Source of the DNA: Trachelipus rathkii
Lineage: Eukaryota; Arthropoda; Malacostraca; Isopoda; Trachelipodidae
Direction: 5' to 3'
NCBI GenBank assembly: GCA_015478945.1
Contig: JABUQX010088196.1
Coordinates: forward strand, 1-52,500
Length of the DNA stretch: 52,500 nucleotides
Part shown: in pieces, positions 1 to 11,660 of the stretch
Numbering within the stretch: the first letter of the stretch is position 1
Layout of the letters: each line of letters opens with the position of its first letter
Notes under the pieces: generated by a model
Seen by the model: the letters and a program-made list of their open reading frames with translations, nothing else
Database searches by the model: none
What the model was told of the DNA's origin: nothing
Translations under genes and position numbers: made by a program

Positions 1-560
1 ACTGCTACTGCCTACTTAGTTTTTAATCAAAATATTTATATTATGAGTACTAATACATACACACAAAACACCACACGCTCACATCTACTATTTAAATATC
101 AACCTACACACACATACATATAATATATATATATATATATATAATATATTACTATATAATATATATATATATATATTATTATAATACAAACGGCAACTCA
201 AGTACAATAATAATAATATATACTAGTAACACACATATAAATATATAATATATATATATACACTAATATACAATAACACAGAACAACACTTTATACAACT
301 TATATATATAACACATTTCAAAATACATATATTAGAACTTATCATTTAATCACCTCACATTATAAGACATCATTACATTATTACACTTATTATACTTATT
401 ACACTTATATACAATTAGTTAGTACAATTAAATCACACACATACAATCAACACATTCTTTTCTTACACTTTAATTAATATATATAACTAACATATTTACA
501 TATATATATATATATTAAAACTTATACATCCACATTTACACTCAATAGAACTATTCAATA
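1..560. repeat. AT-rich low-complexity DNA with short (TA)n tracts
   Basis: The stretch is almost entirely A, T and C on this strand. Short (TA)n runs lie near 120-175, 244-262 and 497-516, separated by CA-rich words such as acacac. No open frame or promoter-like signal stands out. Confidence 0.7.
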
Positions 561-703
561 GTGACATCCTTTTCAACAAGCTCGAGAGGAAGTTTGAGGA
601 CCTGATTGTGGACATGGAACCACTATACAAGCTCTTCCTTTCCCACTTACCACACACACATTACATCACAAACATTCATCCAAGTCATTCGACTAGTACC
701 TGA
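512..703 (+). other. Short exon-like open stretch, unrecognised
   Basis: The frame with codons starting at 563 stays open from about 512 to the stop near 701. It encodes an amphipathic, charged segment containing LERKFEDLIVDMEPLYKLF. The base composition between about 570 and 640 is more balanced than the surrounding CA/TA-rich DNA, which is why it caught attention. I do not recognise the protein. No start codon context or convincing splice sites were found, so it may be a transposon or gene fragment, or chance. Confidence 0.15.
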
Positions 704-2300
704 CATGAAGACCTTGAAGGAGGAAAAAAAAAAAGAAAATAACCCAAAATAATTTACACACTCACCACAGATTTACTTACACCTCACACAACACAGAGTT
801 ATAGCAATGATTACCAATCAGTGACATGCTGAAAAACACGCTGGCTCAATCTTTTGCTTACTACATACACAACAACCAGATTTACTCGACATACTCACCT
901 CACTGCAGATATGTAACGATATATAGGTAACACAACTCAGGGTCGGAAGAAACGCATTGATCGCACCTTTTTACAATATCACTCTACTACGCACCACATA
1001 CAATTATTGAACCATTAACACACACAGAGTTTCTTACCACTCTTGCTCACACACCGATGTATACCATTAATCCATAGCACGCGAGCAGACCATATGACAG
1101 AACGACGCCTTACATCGCACGCAACAGCTGGCACCAAACCACCTAGCAAGGATGCAAACGCAACAGCGATCTAACACACATCTCTGTCTGTGGACCTACT
1201 CCACCCACACACCCAGCAGGCCACACTACTACGAGGGTTATTGCGATCGAAACTAGCTCATTGTTAATATAAAGTTTACATATTAAAAACAATTATCTTC
1301 ATTTGGTTTGTTTTATACCATCTACAATCACCGCATGGGCTTGATCGGAGTTGACTATTAGATCCTAAGTTGGGCCTACTGATTGCATCATATTACACCT
1401 AAAAATGTGACTCTCCATTGTAGCAAGGGTTTCTCCTTAAAACTGTATACAGTATAAACTTATGGAAAGAATAAAGCCATTGTTGTGTTTTTGTAACGCA
1501 AAGAATGTTATATAATTGAACTGTATAATATGTCACCTCTTCATTTAAAGCTTTGTTTGTTGGTTTTTTAGTGACAAATTCAGATATATAGAGCTATACG
1601 AAAGCTACTTTAAACAATAGTCATACTCTTTTACCATAAAATTTTAGTTAAAATTTTACATTATAAAAAGCGCTTTTTAATTTAATACGTAACTTTATAA
1701 GGCTAAATTAATCTATATAAATTCAGTATAAGGTCAAGTATATACCCCTAGCACTCACTCATACTAACCTAAGCCATGTCACACTGATATTTTTTATGGA
1801 TATTTCTTAATATATTTAGACGTTTACATGTATATATATAACTTATAGCTTATTTAAAGCATATCAATCTTTTTAAGTACTCCAATGTATATAAGATAAT
1901 ATATATATACAATATAAAGTGCGAAGTCTATATAAACAATACATGTATTTTATATTATAAAATTATATTTCTAATTTCATTAATTTATATAATATAACAA
2001 ATTAATTCACCATTTAGTCATTTTAATTAATTCGCCACAGTGAATACCCCTAAGACGAAAAGATTTAAACGATCTTGTTACTATATAAGTTTATAATTTA
2101 ATTTCCCAAGAATATCCACATGTGTAAATATTAAAATTTGTACATATATTTATTATGTAATCTATGTTATTTATTGTGGTAATCTAGTTCATGAGAAAAC
2201 TATATAAATACCAATAAAGGGCCGTCATCTTCACCTACTATGACTGTATTCGAGCTATGACATCCTTTTAAGGTGTGTCTGCTTTAAATAATGTTGTTGA
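704..2300. other. Unassigned intergenic DNA, C/A-rich then AT-rich
   Basis: The part from 700 to 1260 is A+C rich on the plus strand with many cacaca and actcac words. From 1260 the sequence becomes ordinary AT-rich DNA with short stop-filled frames. Nothing matching a gene, RNA or element was recognised. Confidence 0.5.
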
Positions 2301-2310
2301 ATTAACTAAC

Positions 2311-2330
2311 TTTAGGCCTAAAATTTAGGA
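2311..2330. repeat. TTTAGGCCTAAAATTTAGG palindromic motif, copy 1
   Basis: A near-palindromic word built from GGCCTAAA and TTTAGG. The same words recur at 7616-7632 and 8413-8430, suggesting a short dispersed repeat or the end of a small element. No target duplication was found around it. Confidence 0.35.
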
Positions 2331-5300
2331 TAATCCTTTTTGTTAGCCCGGGGCGATTATAAGGACAACATAAAATTTCTTAGAGGTGTCTAAGATAAAA
2401 TGATATTTTTGCACACACACACTGTTACACGATCTCAGCAAGCATCCTCTGAATCAAAACAAATAATTTCAAGAGTATTTAGCGAAGTGACGGAATATTA
2501 GGCTCTAGGTAAGTGATTACGTGCCGTTAGAACGCAACTGTAATGAAAAAAAGGTTGTGCGCGATATTTGGTATTCCCATGGCTGCGAATATTATGCAAT
2601 CACATAACGCTTTGCAGAGTTGCAAATTGGGTCCAAACAAAAGATAAGTTAGGTAAGTGAGCTGCACGTGGCATGCAGCTTTGGTATAATAGATTCACTT
2701 GTTATTAATATAAGTTATTATATATTATTAACATATCCCATATATATATTCAAACTATATACCTAAATACACTGCCAGAAAAAAAATAATTGAACGATCT
2801 TTAAGCAGGTTAATATCAAAAATGTTTTATTTTTCACCTTATTGTGATTGGATCGGTATAGTAATTCCTCTATAATCTTACTATAATATGAACTATCTAG
2901 TATGATGATTTAAGGTATCGAGAATTATTTTTATATTCAGTAACTTATTATAGAAAATTAAACTTTTGTTCATTTATTTTGCATATTACAGAAGTTAATG
3001 TTTGATTTATATTATATATTATCTATTTATAGAACAGTAATGTAGAGTAATGTACATACTTACAATACAAAATCATAAGTCCTCTTAGTATTAGTAACTT
3101 TTAGCTGTTAAGCGGTGCACAAGTTAGCCAAGTAAATGTTTATTTATATTTATAGTTTGTCTCTTGTAACTTTTCTTTCTTTCTCCCATCTTAGATTTAT
3201 TCTATTTTTTATTATTTATTAAATTTTATAAAAGTAATTCTTTTATTCGAAACGCACTATAATTACTTAGATATTTTGTGCTAAATCATAATATTTTAAA
3301 TTGTATGCATATTTATTTATATATTAAACGAGCTGGATTATTTTTTTTATTCGTTCATTGTATGAGCGTCTCTGAAGGAAATTAAATTAAATTTCAAGAT
3401 TGTTTTGATTGTTTTTCAGTTTTTACATATTTATTTTTATTTGTATTTAAATCGTTGTCAAGATTTTATAATCTCTATTTTTAAGATGTATATCTATACG
3501 TGAGTAGAAGCCACCTTTATAAACTCGTGATCTTACAGAAGTTCTCCGTTTTCTTGCTACTGTATGTGTTCGTTCGCCTTGTGGTTTGTGTAGTGTGTGA
3601 TGGCAGAGCACGTTTGGTCGAGACAGATAGCAGGCTCTCTATAACTGCAAACTTTATGAAACCCAACGCATCCGCGGCTTTACCCTCTAACTCTGCCATG
3701 CGGCGTAACTCGATTGTGACTTAACCCTGTTCTCTAATACTCGGAGCCCTTAACGCTTCTTGACACATACTGAGCGTTGTATTTTTGATCACAGTGAGAG
3801 AGCATCGAGAGGCTAAGAATTCATGCATACATCCCCACGTAGGTTGCATATCTTCATTTTTAATTGAGTTACTCATAAACTCACCTATAGACTCAGTATT
3901 TCAAGAAATTATGTTCCATCTAAAGGGTTAGGTGTTAATGTAGGTTCTATTGGTTAAATCAGTATATATCTGTATCAAGGTATATTTACGGAACCACTTT
4001 CCATTGTAACAAACACGTCTGGTGATGAAATCTTCGAAATCTTCCTAATTTGATGTTCTGTGGCTGCGCAAAATTACGTTCTATATTTTCCTTTCAAAGC
4101 TCCTCTGGTATATCAGTGTTTATATCTAACAAAAAACCTCTTGTTAGGCGAGTCTATGTACTTATCGCTATGAAACTTGTGCCTTCCTAGAGAGAAGCCA
4201 AATACTATACATCCTGATATAGTATACGAGGTCCACTGAACACCTTCAGCCTCATGATTTTGATATCTGATTGCTATATACTATCTTTGAAGTATATACT
4301 ATACGAATCGAGACTACCGATTATTATACTTCTTTCCCATCCAAATGACTGGGAAGAGTTCCCATCACATCTAAGTGAGAGGAAGATGTGAGCGCACGTG
4401 TTTGGCATATAGCTAACACTCGAAGCACCTGGGAAAAGTTGGTTTTATGGGTGTCATCCGTCTCATACCATGATTACACAATTTGTTTAGTTAGTAGGTG
4501 AGATAGGGATAAGGTGTAGTCCGTAGAATTCAATTAGTCAATTACTTCCAAATTGTATTTAACGGATTTAAACAGCAACGAATTACAAGATATCTCCTAT
4601 CACATCTATTCTACTGGATTCGTCACCCACATTATAACCAAACTCTTTGATTCAGACTTATAGTACCTATAAATAAAGCCTGTTAATACAAGCAACTAAA
4701 GTACTCACTTCTCTCATATAACATATTGACAAAGTGGAGGAGCCGAACATATATCGGGACTATGCCTAATATCTGTTAACTATCCATGAATTCAACACAA
4801 CTCTAACGGTCGTAATTAATTTAGGTGTAATCTAAAGATATAAAACTTGTTTTACTACACTTATATCACCTTTAAACGTTCATATTAATTTAGGTTATTA
4901 ATACTTAATTCAATTCTCCGAACAGCATCCGATGCTGCGCCACAATAAACGAGGCGAATTCTTTATGGCTCTTCTGGCACTTCATGATGAGGACCAGAGA
5001 GGAGTATTTGGTTGGGGTCTTTATTTTCGCCCGTTGCCATTTCACTGAAGATTCTTAACTATATATACTTAGGTATAGGAAATATGACACTAGCTTATAT
5101 CGTCTGTCTGGTTTGATCTGTCTGCACACTCTAGCTAAGATAAAGTGTGGAGAAGCAATGATAATGATCATTTGAAATTGGGTATATCATAGAACATAGA
5201 GATGTCAGTTTGTTCAAATGAACTTACTGAACTAAATCTTAATTTCTCATCCTCACTAATCCCATGGTAGTCGATTCGTGAGAGCTTAGGGTTTTTTCTC

Positions 5301-5540
5301 TGGCCATTCCTTAGTGCTAGAGATACAATAGCCCTAAGATGTCATTCGAAGGAGTAAGTATTACAAAAATTCTTCGTAAGAGATTATAATGCTGACGGTT
5401 CATAATCATATTCAACTGCGCTATAGCGGTCTAATTATTAATTCATTTTTTCGAAAATACAGCTAAAGAAATGCTGGTTTATAGAGCAAGTTTTACAGGG
5501 CAGTAGCGTCATTCATTATAACAAGCAGAAGCAAAATATT
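2331..5540. other. Unassigned AT-rich DNA
   Basis: No recognisable gene. Two donor-like GTAAGTG words occur near 2509 and 2654, but there is no exon to go with them. Both strands around 3500-3724 are open for 60-74 codons, with different and unrecognised translations, which fits chance. The segment from 4900 to 5060 is somewhat GC-richer without any known motif. Confidence 0.4.
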
Positions 5541-5709
5541 TTCAGAGCGGTGAGCTTTTTGCATCAAGAGCCGTAGATAAGTATATATGTGCTACCCTCC
5601 TTGGATTCTCCGCTACTGAACAAATTTTCTGGGCCTCTTGCCGAAAACATCTCTGAACAACTTCTTCTGTAAGTCTGTCTTTCCTCCTCTTATTCCCGAT
5701 CTGATGGTT

Positions 5710-7600
5710 TCTGTTGCTAATGCTAATTCTCCAACTGAATAAGGCCAATCTTTCGGCCTCCTATCTCTTTCGAGCCGCTCTATACTCCACCCTGGAGCCG
5801 ATTCTGAGAGCTAATTCTGATCCTCCTCCTTCTCTCTCTCAGGTGTCCACTACTTCCGAGGAGCGCGTGTGATACAGAGCTGATGCGGTTGTGCATGGCA
5901 GAGGCGCTGCGAAAGCTCTACGAAGCGGGTTAGGTGAAGGGCGGGTGGCTCCGGATTGGCATTTCCTCCCCGAGTTTTACAAGGGAACGTGTGGCCTATC
6001 TGGTGTTGATGCTCATCTACCCCTACTCAGCCACCTATCATTTCAACAATCCTATATATGTTCGAGAATGTCTCAATTACTTAATCTATTTATTCTATAT
6101 TCCTCCATTGATTGGAAAGCTCGCAGCATGTCCAAGCTCGCTAATTCAAATAATAAATAGGAAGAACTGACTCTGATTCCTTTCAACCCTTATCTCGCGA
6201 CCCATGCTAAAGTATATTTAGCTTCTTTACACTATGAATATTTTCCACTTTGATTATCATTAAAGATCTACTTTTAAAGCTTCATTCAACATCAATTAAA
6301 ACATACTCATTTATCCTCTATGTATTCTAAAATAACTCGAGAAATCTCATCACTACCTTTCCGATGAGTCAAATTATCTGCATCTCTCTTGGGGCCTTAA
6401 AACAGGCTAGAGGTAATCTGACCTGAGTCGATATACTTTTGCACTCTTATCTTTACTGATATAAGGATTCACGCATTTCTCTGTGAGGAACTGTCATCGA
6501 GATAATGGGGAAAACTATGCGTGTTGGCGGCTCACACACACATCAAACAGCTCTTTGAACCGGCTAGGCTTGCAGTCTTGCCTCAACTGATCTACTCTCA
6601 CTGATTACCTACTTTGGATCTACCTAGCTGATTACTTCCCTCTCCCTTTACTCTAAATGTCTAGTATAGTTCTTTATAATCGACTTTCTCTCAAATATCA
6701 GACGAGCTTGTTGTTTAGTAAAAAATGGTAACGACTTCTCTCCTTCCTTTTTCTGTCAATAGTGGTGTTCCTCAGGGTTCTGGCTTATCCTCAATCACCT
6801 ACTATTATAATCGTAGCCGTGCTTTTCATAATGGATCTTTCATCTACATCACTGCAAGCCTATCTAATCTAATGTTCGCAATTCCCTCATATGCCGACTG
6901 ACTAAGAGACCCTTAAATTCTTCAACTCATTTCAATCTGCTCTCACTCATATGTTTATACTTACTAGAATTGCCTCTCATACTTAATCTTTTCTGATTCT
7001 ATTCTTGCTGATGCATAGAGAATAGAAATTCTCCAAGGTGGGGTCGTATTTGTAACCTTTCGGTGTCAAATTTTATAATATCTCGCTTCTAAAAACTCAA
7101 CTCTATCAAAATCTCCCTCTCCCTCCTTGTCTTTGCCTCTCTCTCTCTCAACTTTTGGATATCATGCTCTCCGTAACGGTTCTTCGTCTCTCCTGTTGAC
7201 AATATAAAATCCTTGGCCTTAACAAACAAAAAAAATGTCCCACTGGGAACCTCACATCACAACGGTTTGCTAGGGCGGCCTCAAAGAAACTGGGAGTTCT
7301 GTTTAGACTGCGAAAGATTTTCTCTTTCTCTATCCCAAGTTGCTGCCAGCTATAACAAAGGGCCATCATCCGCCGTCCTGATTGGAGTACTTCGGATCTC
7401 ATAGTTCTGTGGGGGCTCATGGTTTACTATCACCTTGAGGTCTTTATTTTTTATAGGGTCCGAGTCTAAAGGGCAATAAAGCCTTAATAAAAATCCTGTT
7501 CTGGTAACTTCTCAATTTACATACTATGACGCCTATCTAGAATCTTGATGGGCGGGAGATGTTGGTTGGCTATATTCTTTTAGTCTTCATTCTTTTAATA
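5710..7600 (+). pseudogene. Decayed non-LTR retrotransposon reverse transcriptase (Jockey-like)
   Basis: Remains of a non-LTR retrotransposon ORF2. Such proteins nick target DNA and reverse-transcribe the element's RNA there. From about 5735 the plus strand reads NKANLSAS followed by a Pro/Ser-rich linker, resembling the region before the RT fingers in Jockey-type elements. The palm motif VNSGVPQGSG lies at 6755-6784. In the same frame SYAD at 6887-6898 is the catalytic YADD box with its second Asp lost to a stop codon. ILGLN (about 7209) leads to the thumb/C-terminal region: WEPHI (7244) and RAASKKLGVLFRLRKIFSLS (from 7272). After that come broken traces of the MEYxSHxWGGS and VESKA motifs, reaching about 7600. 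The reading frame changes repeatedly and contains many stops, so the copy is dead. Clade (Jockey versus RTE/CR1) is inferred from motif wording. Both ends are undefined. Confidence 0.8.
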
Positions 7601-7615
7601 TAGTAAAACTCTTAG

Positions 7616-7632
7616 GGCCTAAAATTTAGGCC
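7616..7632. repeat. GGCCTAAA-A-TTTAGGCC palindrome, copy 2
   Basis: Perfect 8-bp arms around a single central A. It lies between the retrotransposon remnant and the probable LTR. Related words are at 2311-2330 and 8413-8430. Confidence 0.45.
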
Positions 7633-7714
7633 TACACGTAGTTATGTGGCAGCAAACCACTGTTTAACAGAAAATAGGTCAGTTTGAAAATATATTTTGA
7701 ACGCAGCAATCACG

Positions 7715-8016
7715 TGTTGCGCACAGGGAGCTTATATCACTTTCGCATACTTCCACCTTTACATCGCCGCGTCGAAGCACTATGGGGGAGCTGTGTTGCA
7801 CATGTTTTGTGTTTGATGTAGGTAACTGCCAGGTAGTTTTCGCTGCGGTGCCTCACTTCTCTTCCTGCCACAATCTGTTCTGTGGAAATTCTCTTCGCAT
7901 CTCTGTGTTTCCTGGCTGATATAACTTTCCCCCGACTTCAAAGCTGCGTCTGTGCCCTTCATACAATGACGTACATTATGTTCGTTCAGTTGTTGACTTG
8001 TACGCGAATTGCAACA
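7715..8016 (-). mobile_element. Probable LTR with polypurine tract (minus strand)
   Basis: Read on the minus strand, a purine run ending in AAGGAGGGGGG (plus 8017-8027) is followed directly by TGTTGCAATTCGCG. This is the usual layout of a polypurine tract followed by the start of a 3' LTR. About 302 bp further on the segment ends ...GCGCAACA, so both ends carry the 6-bp inverted repeat TGTTGC/GCAACA, and it is more GC-balanced than its flanks. No second LTR, primer-binding site or gag-pol was found to the right, where an A14 run and a (TA)n tract begin within about 50 bp. It is therefore a truncated or isolated LTR. A chance hairpin cannot be excluded without a second copy. Confidence 0.4.
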
Positions 8017-8065
8017 CCCCCCTCCTTGAAATAGGGCTCTGCCCGTGGTGGTGTTTATCCACTGT

Positions 8066-8100
8066 AAAAAAAAAAAAAATAATATAATACTCACTAGGTG

Positions 8101-8127
<27 letters not shown>
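8066..8127. repeat. A14 run and (TA)n microsatellite
   Basis: A run of 14 A at 8066-8079, then an alternating TA tract at about 8099-8127. These abut the probable LTR. Confidence 0.8.
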
Positions 8128-8132
<5 letters not shown>

Positions 8133-8220
8133 CTTATTCCAACAATAAAGGATATATTATAATAATTACTATAATAATATCATATATATATATAACTATA
8201 TATATTACCAGTAGGTCAGA

Positions 8221-9480
8221 TGGTGACTTTGACCGGTTTTTGACTTTAAGTGCTTGGCAAATCGTGTCAAATAATTTTATTAATACAACTAATATCTACA
8301 TATACATATTTTTTTAGTTTAGGTTATACTTTACTTACCTTAAATTTGAAGGTTCTGCATTTAGTGTTTTTCTGTTTTTAGCTAAAATAGGGTGGTCAAA
8401 GTCACCCCCCCTCCTAAAATTAGGCCTAAAGTAGTTATTTTAAAAACACATTTTATAAAGAAAAAAACAGAGAGAGGTTCAGTTTCGGTATCTGTAAGGA
8501 GTAGGCGGGTTGTTGTGTTTTCCCTTGATGGAATGTCAATGTACATTAGATAATAATAATAATATAATAATAAGAAATCCGATTATTTAAAACTTTTGAA
8601 CACTTATTCCCCCGGGTTTGGGTGTGAATTACGTGTTGATTACATGCGGCAGTCAAAGTCACATCGAGCAGATCAATGTGAAATAACCGTATAATATTTA
8701 TTAAATTTTGTTAATTATTTAATTTAATGTACGAACTAAGAAAAAGACCGTTATAGTTTTTGTTATTTGTGCTTTAATTTTGTTTAATTAAATTTTCATT
8801 ATTTCATTTTAAATAAGTTTTATTTAACAATGTTTTAATAATGGATTTAAAAAGTATTTTTTATTTATATTGAAATAATATATTTCATCAAATATTTTAC
8901 AATAGGTTATGTCAACAAAAAGAATATAAGTAAATGAAAAAACTAAAACAATAATAACAGTCAAATTTTGAAGCAATTACATTATTGATGATAAAGACTA
9001 ACTTTTTATAATAAATTAACGTTAGTTGGTGTGAATATATATTATATTAGCCATTTTTTGCTGGTGTTATAATAAGCTACATTTCTTTGCTATATGGCTA
9101 AATTCCCTGTATACATATTTATTGAGGAACAAAATAAATAAATAACAAAATTTAAAATAAAAAAACATTAGAAGATTCAATAAACATATTAGTAAGAATA
9201 TAAATTATACATTATTAATATCATTTGTGACTAATTATTATGCGGTGATATATATTTTGGAATGCCTATTTTTTGCTGGTTAAAGCCATTTTTTTGCTGG
9301 TCAAAGCTCATACAAGACACCAAAAAAAAGGAAAAATAAATAAAAAAATAAAATAAATAAAACAAACATTAATTAAAAAGCAATTACAAATTCATATATA
9401 TATTTTAATAAAAATGTGTGTAAATATATAATGAGAGAACCATTTTCTTGGCTGGTCAAAGTCACACACCATAAGCCAAA
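8221..9480. repeat. AT-rich segment with recurrent GGTCAAAGTCAC motif
   Basis: The 12-mer GGTCAAAGTCAC occurs at 8394-8405 and 9454-9465 and, with one change, at 8651-8662. Its reverse complement is at 8223-8234. Two diverged versions with TTTTTTGCTGG in front lie at about 9271-9306. The words TTTTTGCTGG(T) and GCCATTTTTTGCTGG also repeat near 9050, 9270 and 9290. The inverted outer copies about 1.2 kb apart could be the arms of a decayed element. No coding sequence was recognised inside. Confidence 0.4.
8413..8430. repeat. CCTAAAATTAGGCCTAAA motif, copy 3
   Basis: Third occurrence of the TTTAGGCCTAAA palindromic family, just right of a GGTCAAAGTCAC box and a C-rich run. Confidence 0.35.
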
Positions 9481-10690
9481 TAAAGGTAATTGATATTGCT
9501 AGCATTTGCAGTAGTATATGGGACTTTTTTTTGTCTTTGGTGTCATTCTCTACTAATCTAGTAGAGCTATATGATTGTATCCTAAGGCATTTCCTACATA
9601 GGTTATGTTAAGATTAAAGTTGTATTCTCTTACTTACAGGTTTTTTATAGTATAGTATTCACCATGGGTTGTACAAAGATGGTGAAAGGAGATTGAAATT
9701 TTTTTACGTATTCACTAGAACAAATCTAAATATTATTTTAATATTTTACAAATTTCACTAATGATATAGTATAAAAGGGGTTTCCTAGTACAGATCATTA
9801 ATGTTCAAAGACTCTATGGAAGCATTTTTCCCATGTAGGTCTCTAAGATCCAAATTTTTGAGTTTATGCTCAATAATAGAAGAAGGGTCGAAAATTGGTG
9901 CAACAGTCAACCCTTTTACGCGTGATATATATTATATATTATATATTTATATAATATTATATATATATAAAATACTTTATATATATGTAAGGGCAGTATA
10001 TATTAAAATATAACTCATATATATATCATTATATATATATATATCATTATATATATATGTTATTTGTTGTAATTGTATGCTTTTATCCATTATTAGATAA
10101 TAATTAATTGCTATAATCTTAGTTTAAATAAATTTATATAATATTTATATAATATATATATAATTAGTTTTATTTTATTATATATTTTTATATATTTAAT
10201 AAAATTTCATATAAATGTTAATTTACAACAAAAGAAAGCTATTTTAATAATAATGACGGTGGGCATAGTTATAGAAAATTTTTACACCTATCGAACAGAT
10301 CCATAAACAGCAAATGGAAATAATGACTAAAAAGTATTCTAACAGAAAACTTTTTAATACTCAAGAACATCAATGCTTCAACAACGAGAGTCAAAATACA
10401 AAGGTTCTGAAGTGATTTGTCGACTCCATAGAGATAATCTGCATTCAGATCGTATTTAATGTATAAATTATTGATTTTAATTAATTTGAATGGAAATTGG
10501 TAAGAGGGAGCAGAGCAGAGTAAGGTTTCGTGTGAGAACGCCATCTCAAACACTCGAGAGTTTCGCTTAAGAATAGAGATGAGATTAGTTAAGGACTAGT
10601 CCTGATATAAACTCTCAGTGATTCGGAAATCATGTCAAAAACATACAAGAAAATACTCTAATCGTAATCACAGGATATTCACATATATGA
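9481..10690. other. AT-rich DNA with (TA)n; one unsupported ORF
   Basis: Contains TA-rich tracts at about 9925-9990, 10015-10060 and 10135-10200. A minus-strand frame of 94 codons (10269-10553) is open and mixes hydrophobic and charged residues, but matches no family I know and has no gene context. I treat it as unsupported. Confidence 0.4.
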
Positions 10691-10727
10691 CATGAAATCA
10701 GCGGGCACGGTTCTAAATTTCATATGC

Positions 10728-10745
10728 CAGGGTCATTTGACCCTG
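10728..10745. repeat. CAGGGTCA-TT-TGACCCTG palindrome
   Basis: Perfect 8-bp arms with a 2-base centre. It stands at the left edge of a G+T-rich block. The same GGGTCA/TGACCC core occurs at 16127-16142 and 25635-25647, with a G-rich variant at 26406-26426. Confidence 0.6.
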
Positions 10746-11660
10746 TGTAAACACATACGTGAGCATTGTTGCTCAGTATGTACTGGTCGTTAGGGCATGG
10801 TAAAGTAGTCGTAAGCTGTAGCTCTCTTAAATTATGTCTAAGTTAGTGTGTGTGGGTTTTTGGCTCTGTAGGTGTGTTTGGGTTTTTGCTGGATTCATGA
10901 GTCTAAAATCTGTGTGTGACCGTAAGTAAATCTGTGTGTGTAAGTTATAATCTGTGTAGGTGAGTGGCCTAAGTAATACATGTGTCGAGTTCTGTAAGAA
11001 GTACCACTTTCTAATGGAACATGGTGTGAGTTTCCTGAAAACGAACTAAAACATCTGTTGTGTAGTTCGCAAAGAAAACAATTATGTTCTTTCCTTATCA
11101 CTACGTTTTATTAATGAAATCATGTGTAGGGAAAGCTGAATTAAAGTCTAAATCTGTGTGATGACTGATGATGCGTGGTGTGTGCCACTGTGTGTGTGCA
11201 AATGTGTCTGTGTGTAGTCGTCGTGTTGATAGTGTGTGAATGTACCTAGCAAGTAAACATCCTAACGAGTAGTCACTATATGTGGCGAGTAAATGTACAC
11301 AACGATGATAATTAATAGTGAATTGGCATAGTGTAATAATTTGTACAAAAGTGAGAGTGTTTAGAAAAAGTCTTTAATTAACGTTATCTAGAGATCCGTG
11401 GTGTGTGTGGTGGTGTGTGTGGTGGTGTGTTTGAAAGTCTGAGACACTCCCGCGCTTGTAGTCACTAACCAAGATTGTAACAATGTAGCGCTTGTTATTG
11501 GGGTAAATGGTATTAAGTTACATTAGTTGAATGTAGGTGGTATAAGTGTCATCTAGTGACAAGTGGTACTGACAGTGTACATGTGTCGGTAATGATTATT
11601 TTGTGCTAGTGGAATCTGTGTGTAGTGTGCTAGGTGATTGATAGTGTTGCTCGTCTAAAT
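10746..11660. repeat. G+T-rich block with tgtgtg words
   Basis: The plus strand is dominated by G and T, with many tgtgtg and gtgtgg words and a short tandem of gtgtgtggtg near 11400-11430. C is scarce. No open frame is convincing. The skew contrasts sharply with the A/C-rich block right of it. Confidence 0.5.

Noticed and set aside
2500..2665. Two GTAAGTG splice-donor words near 2509 and 2654
   Set aside because: No exon or acceptor could be paired with them.
3500..3724. Overlapping 74- and 60-codon frames on opposite strands
   Set aside because: Both are open, unrecognised and without regulatory context, as expected by chance.
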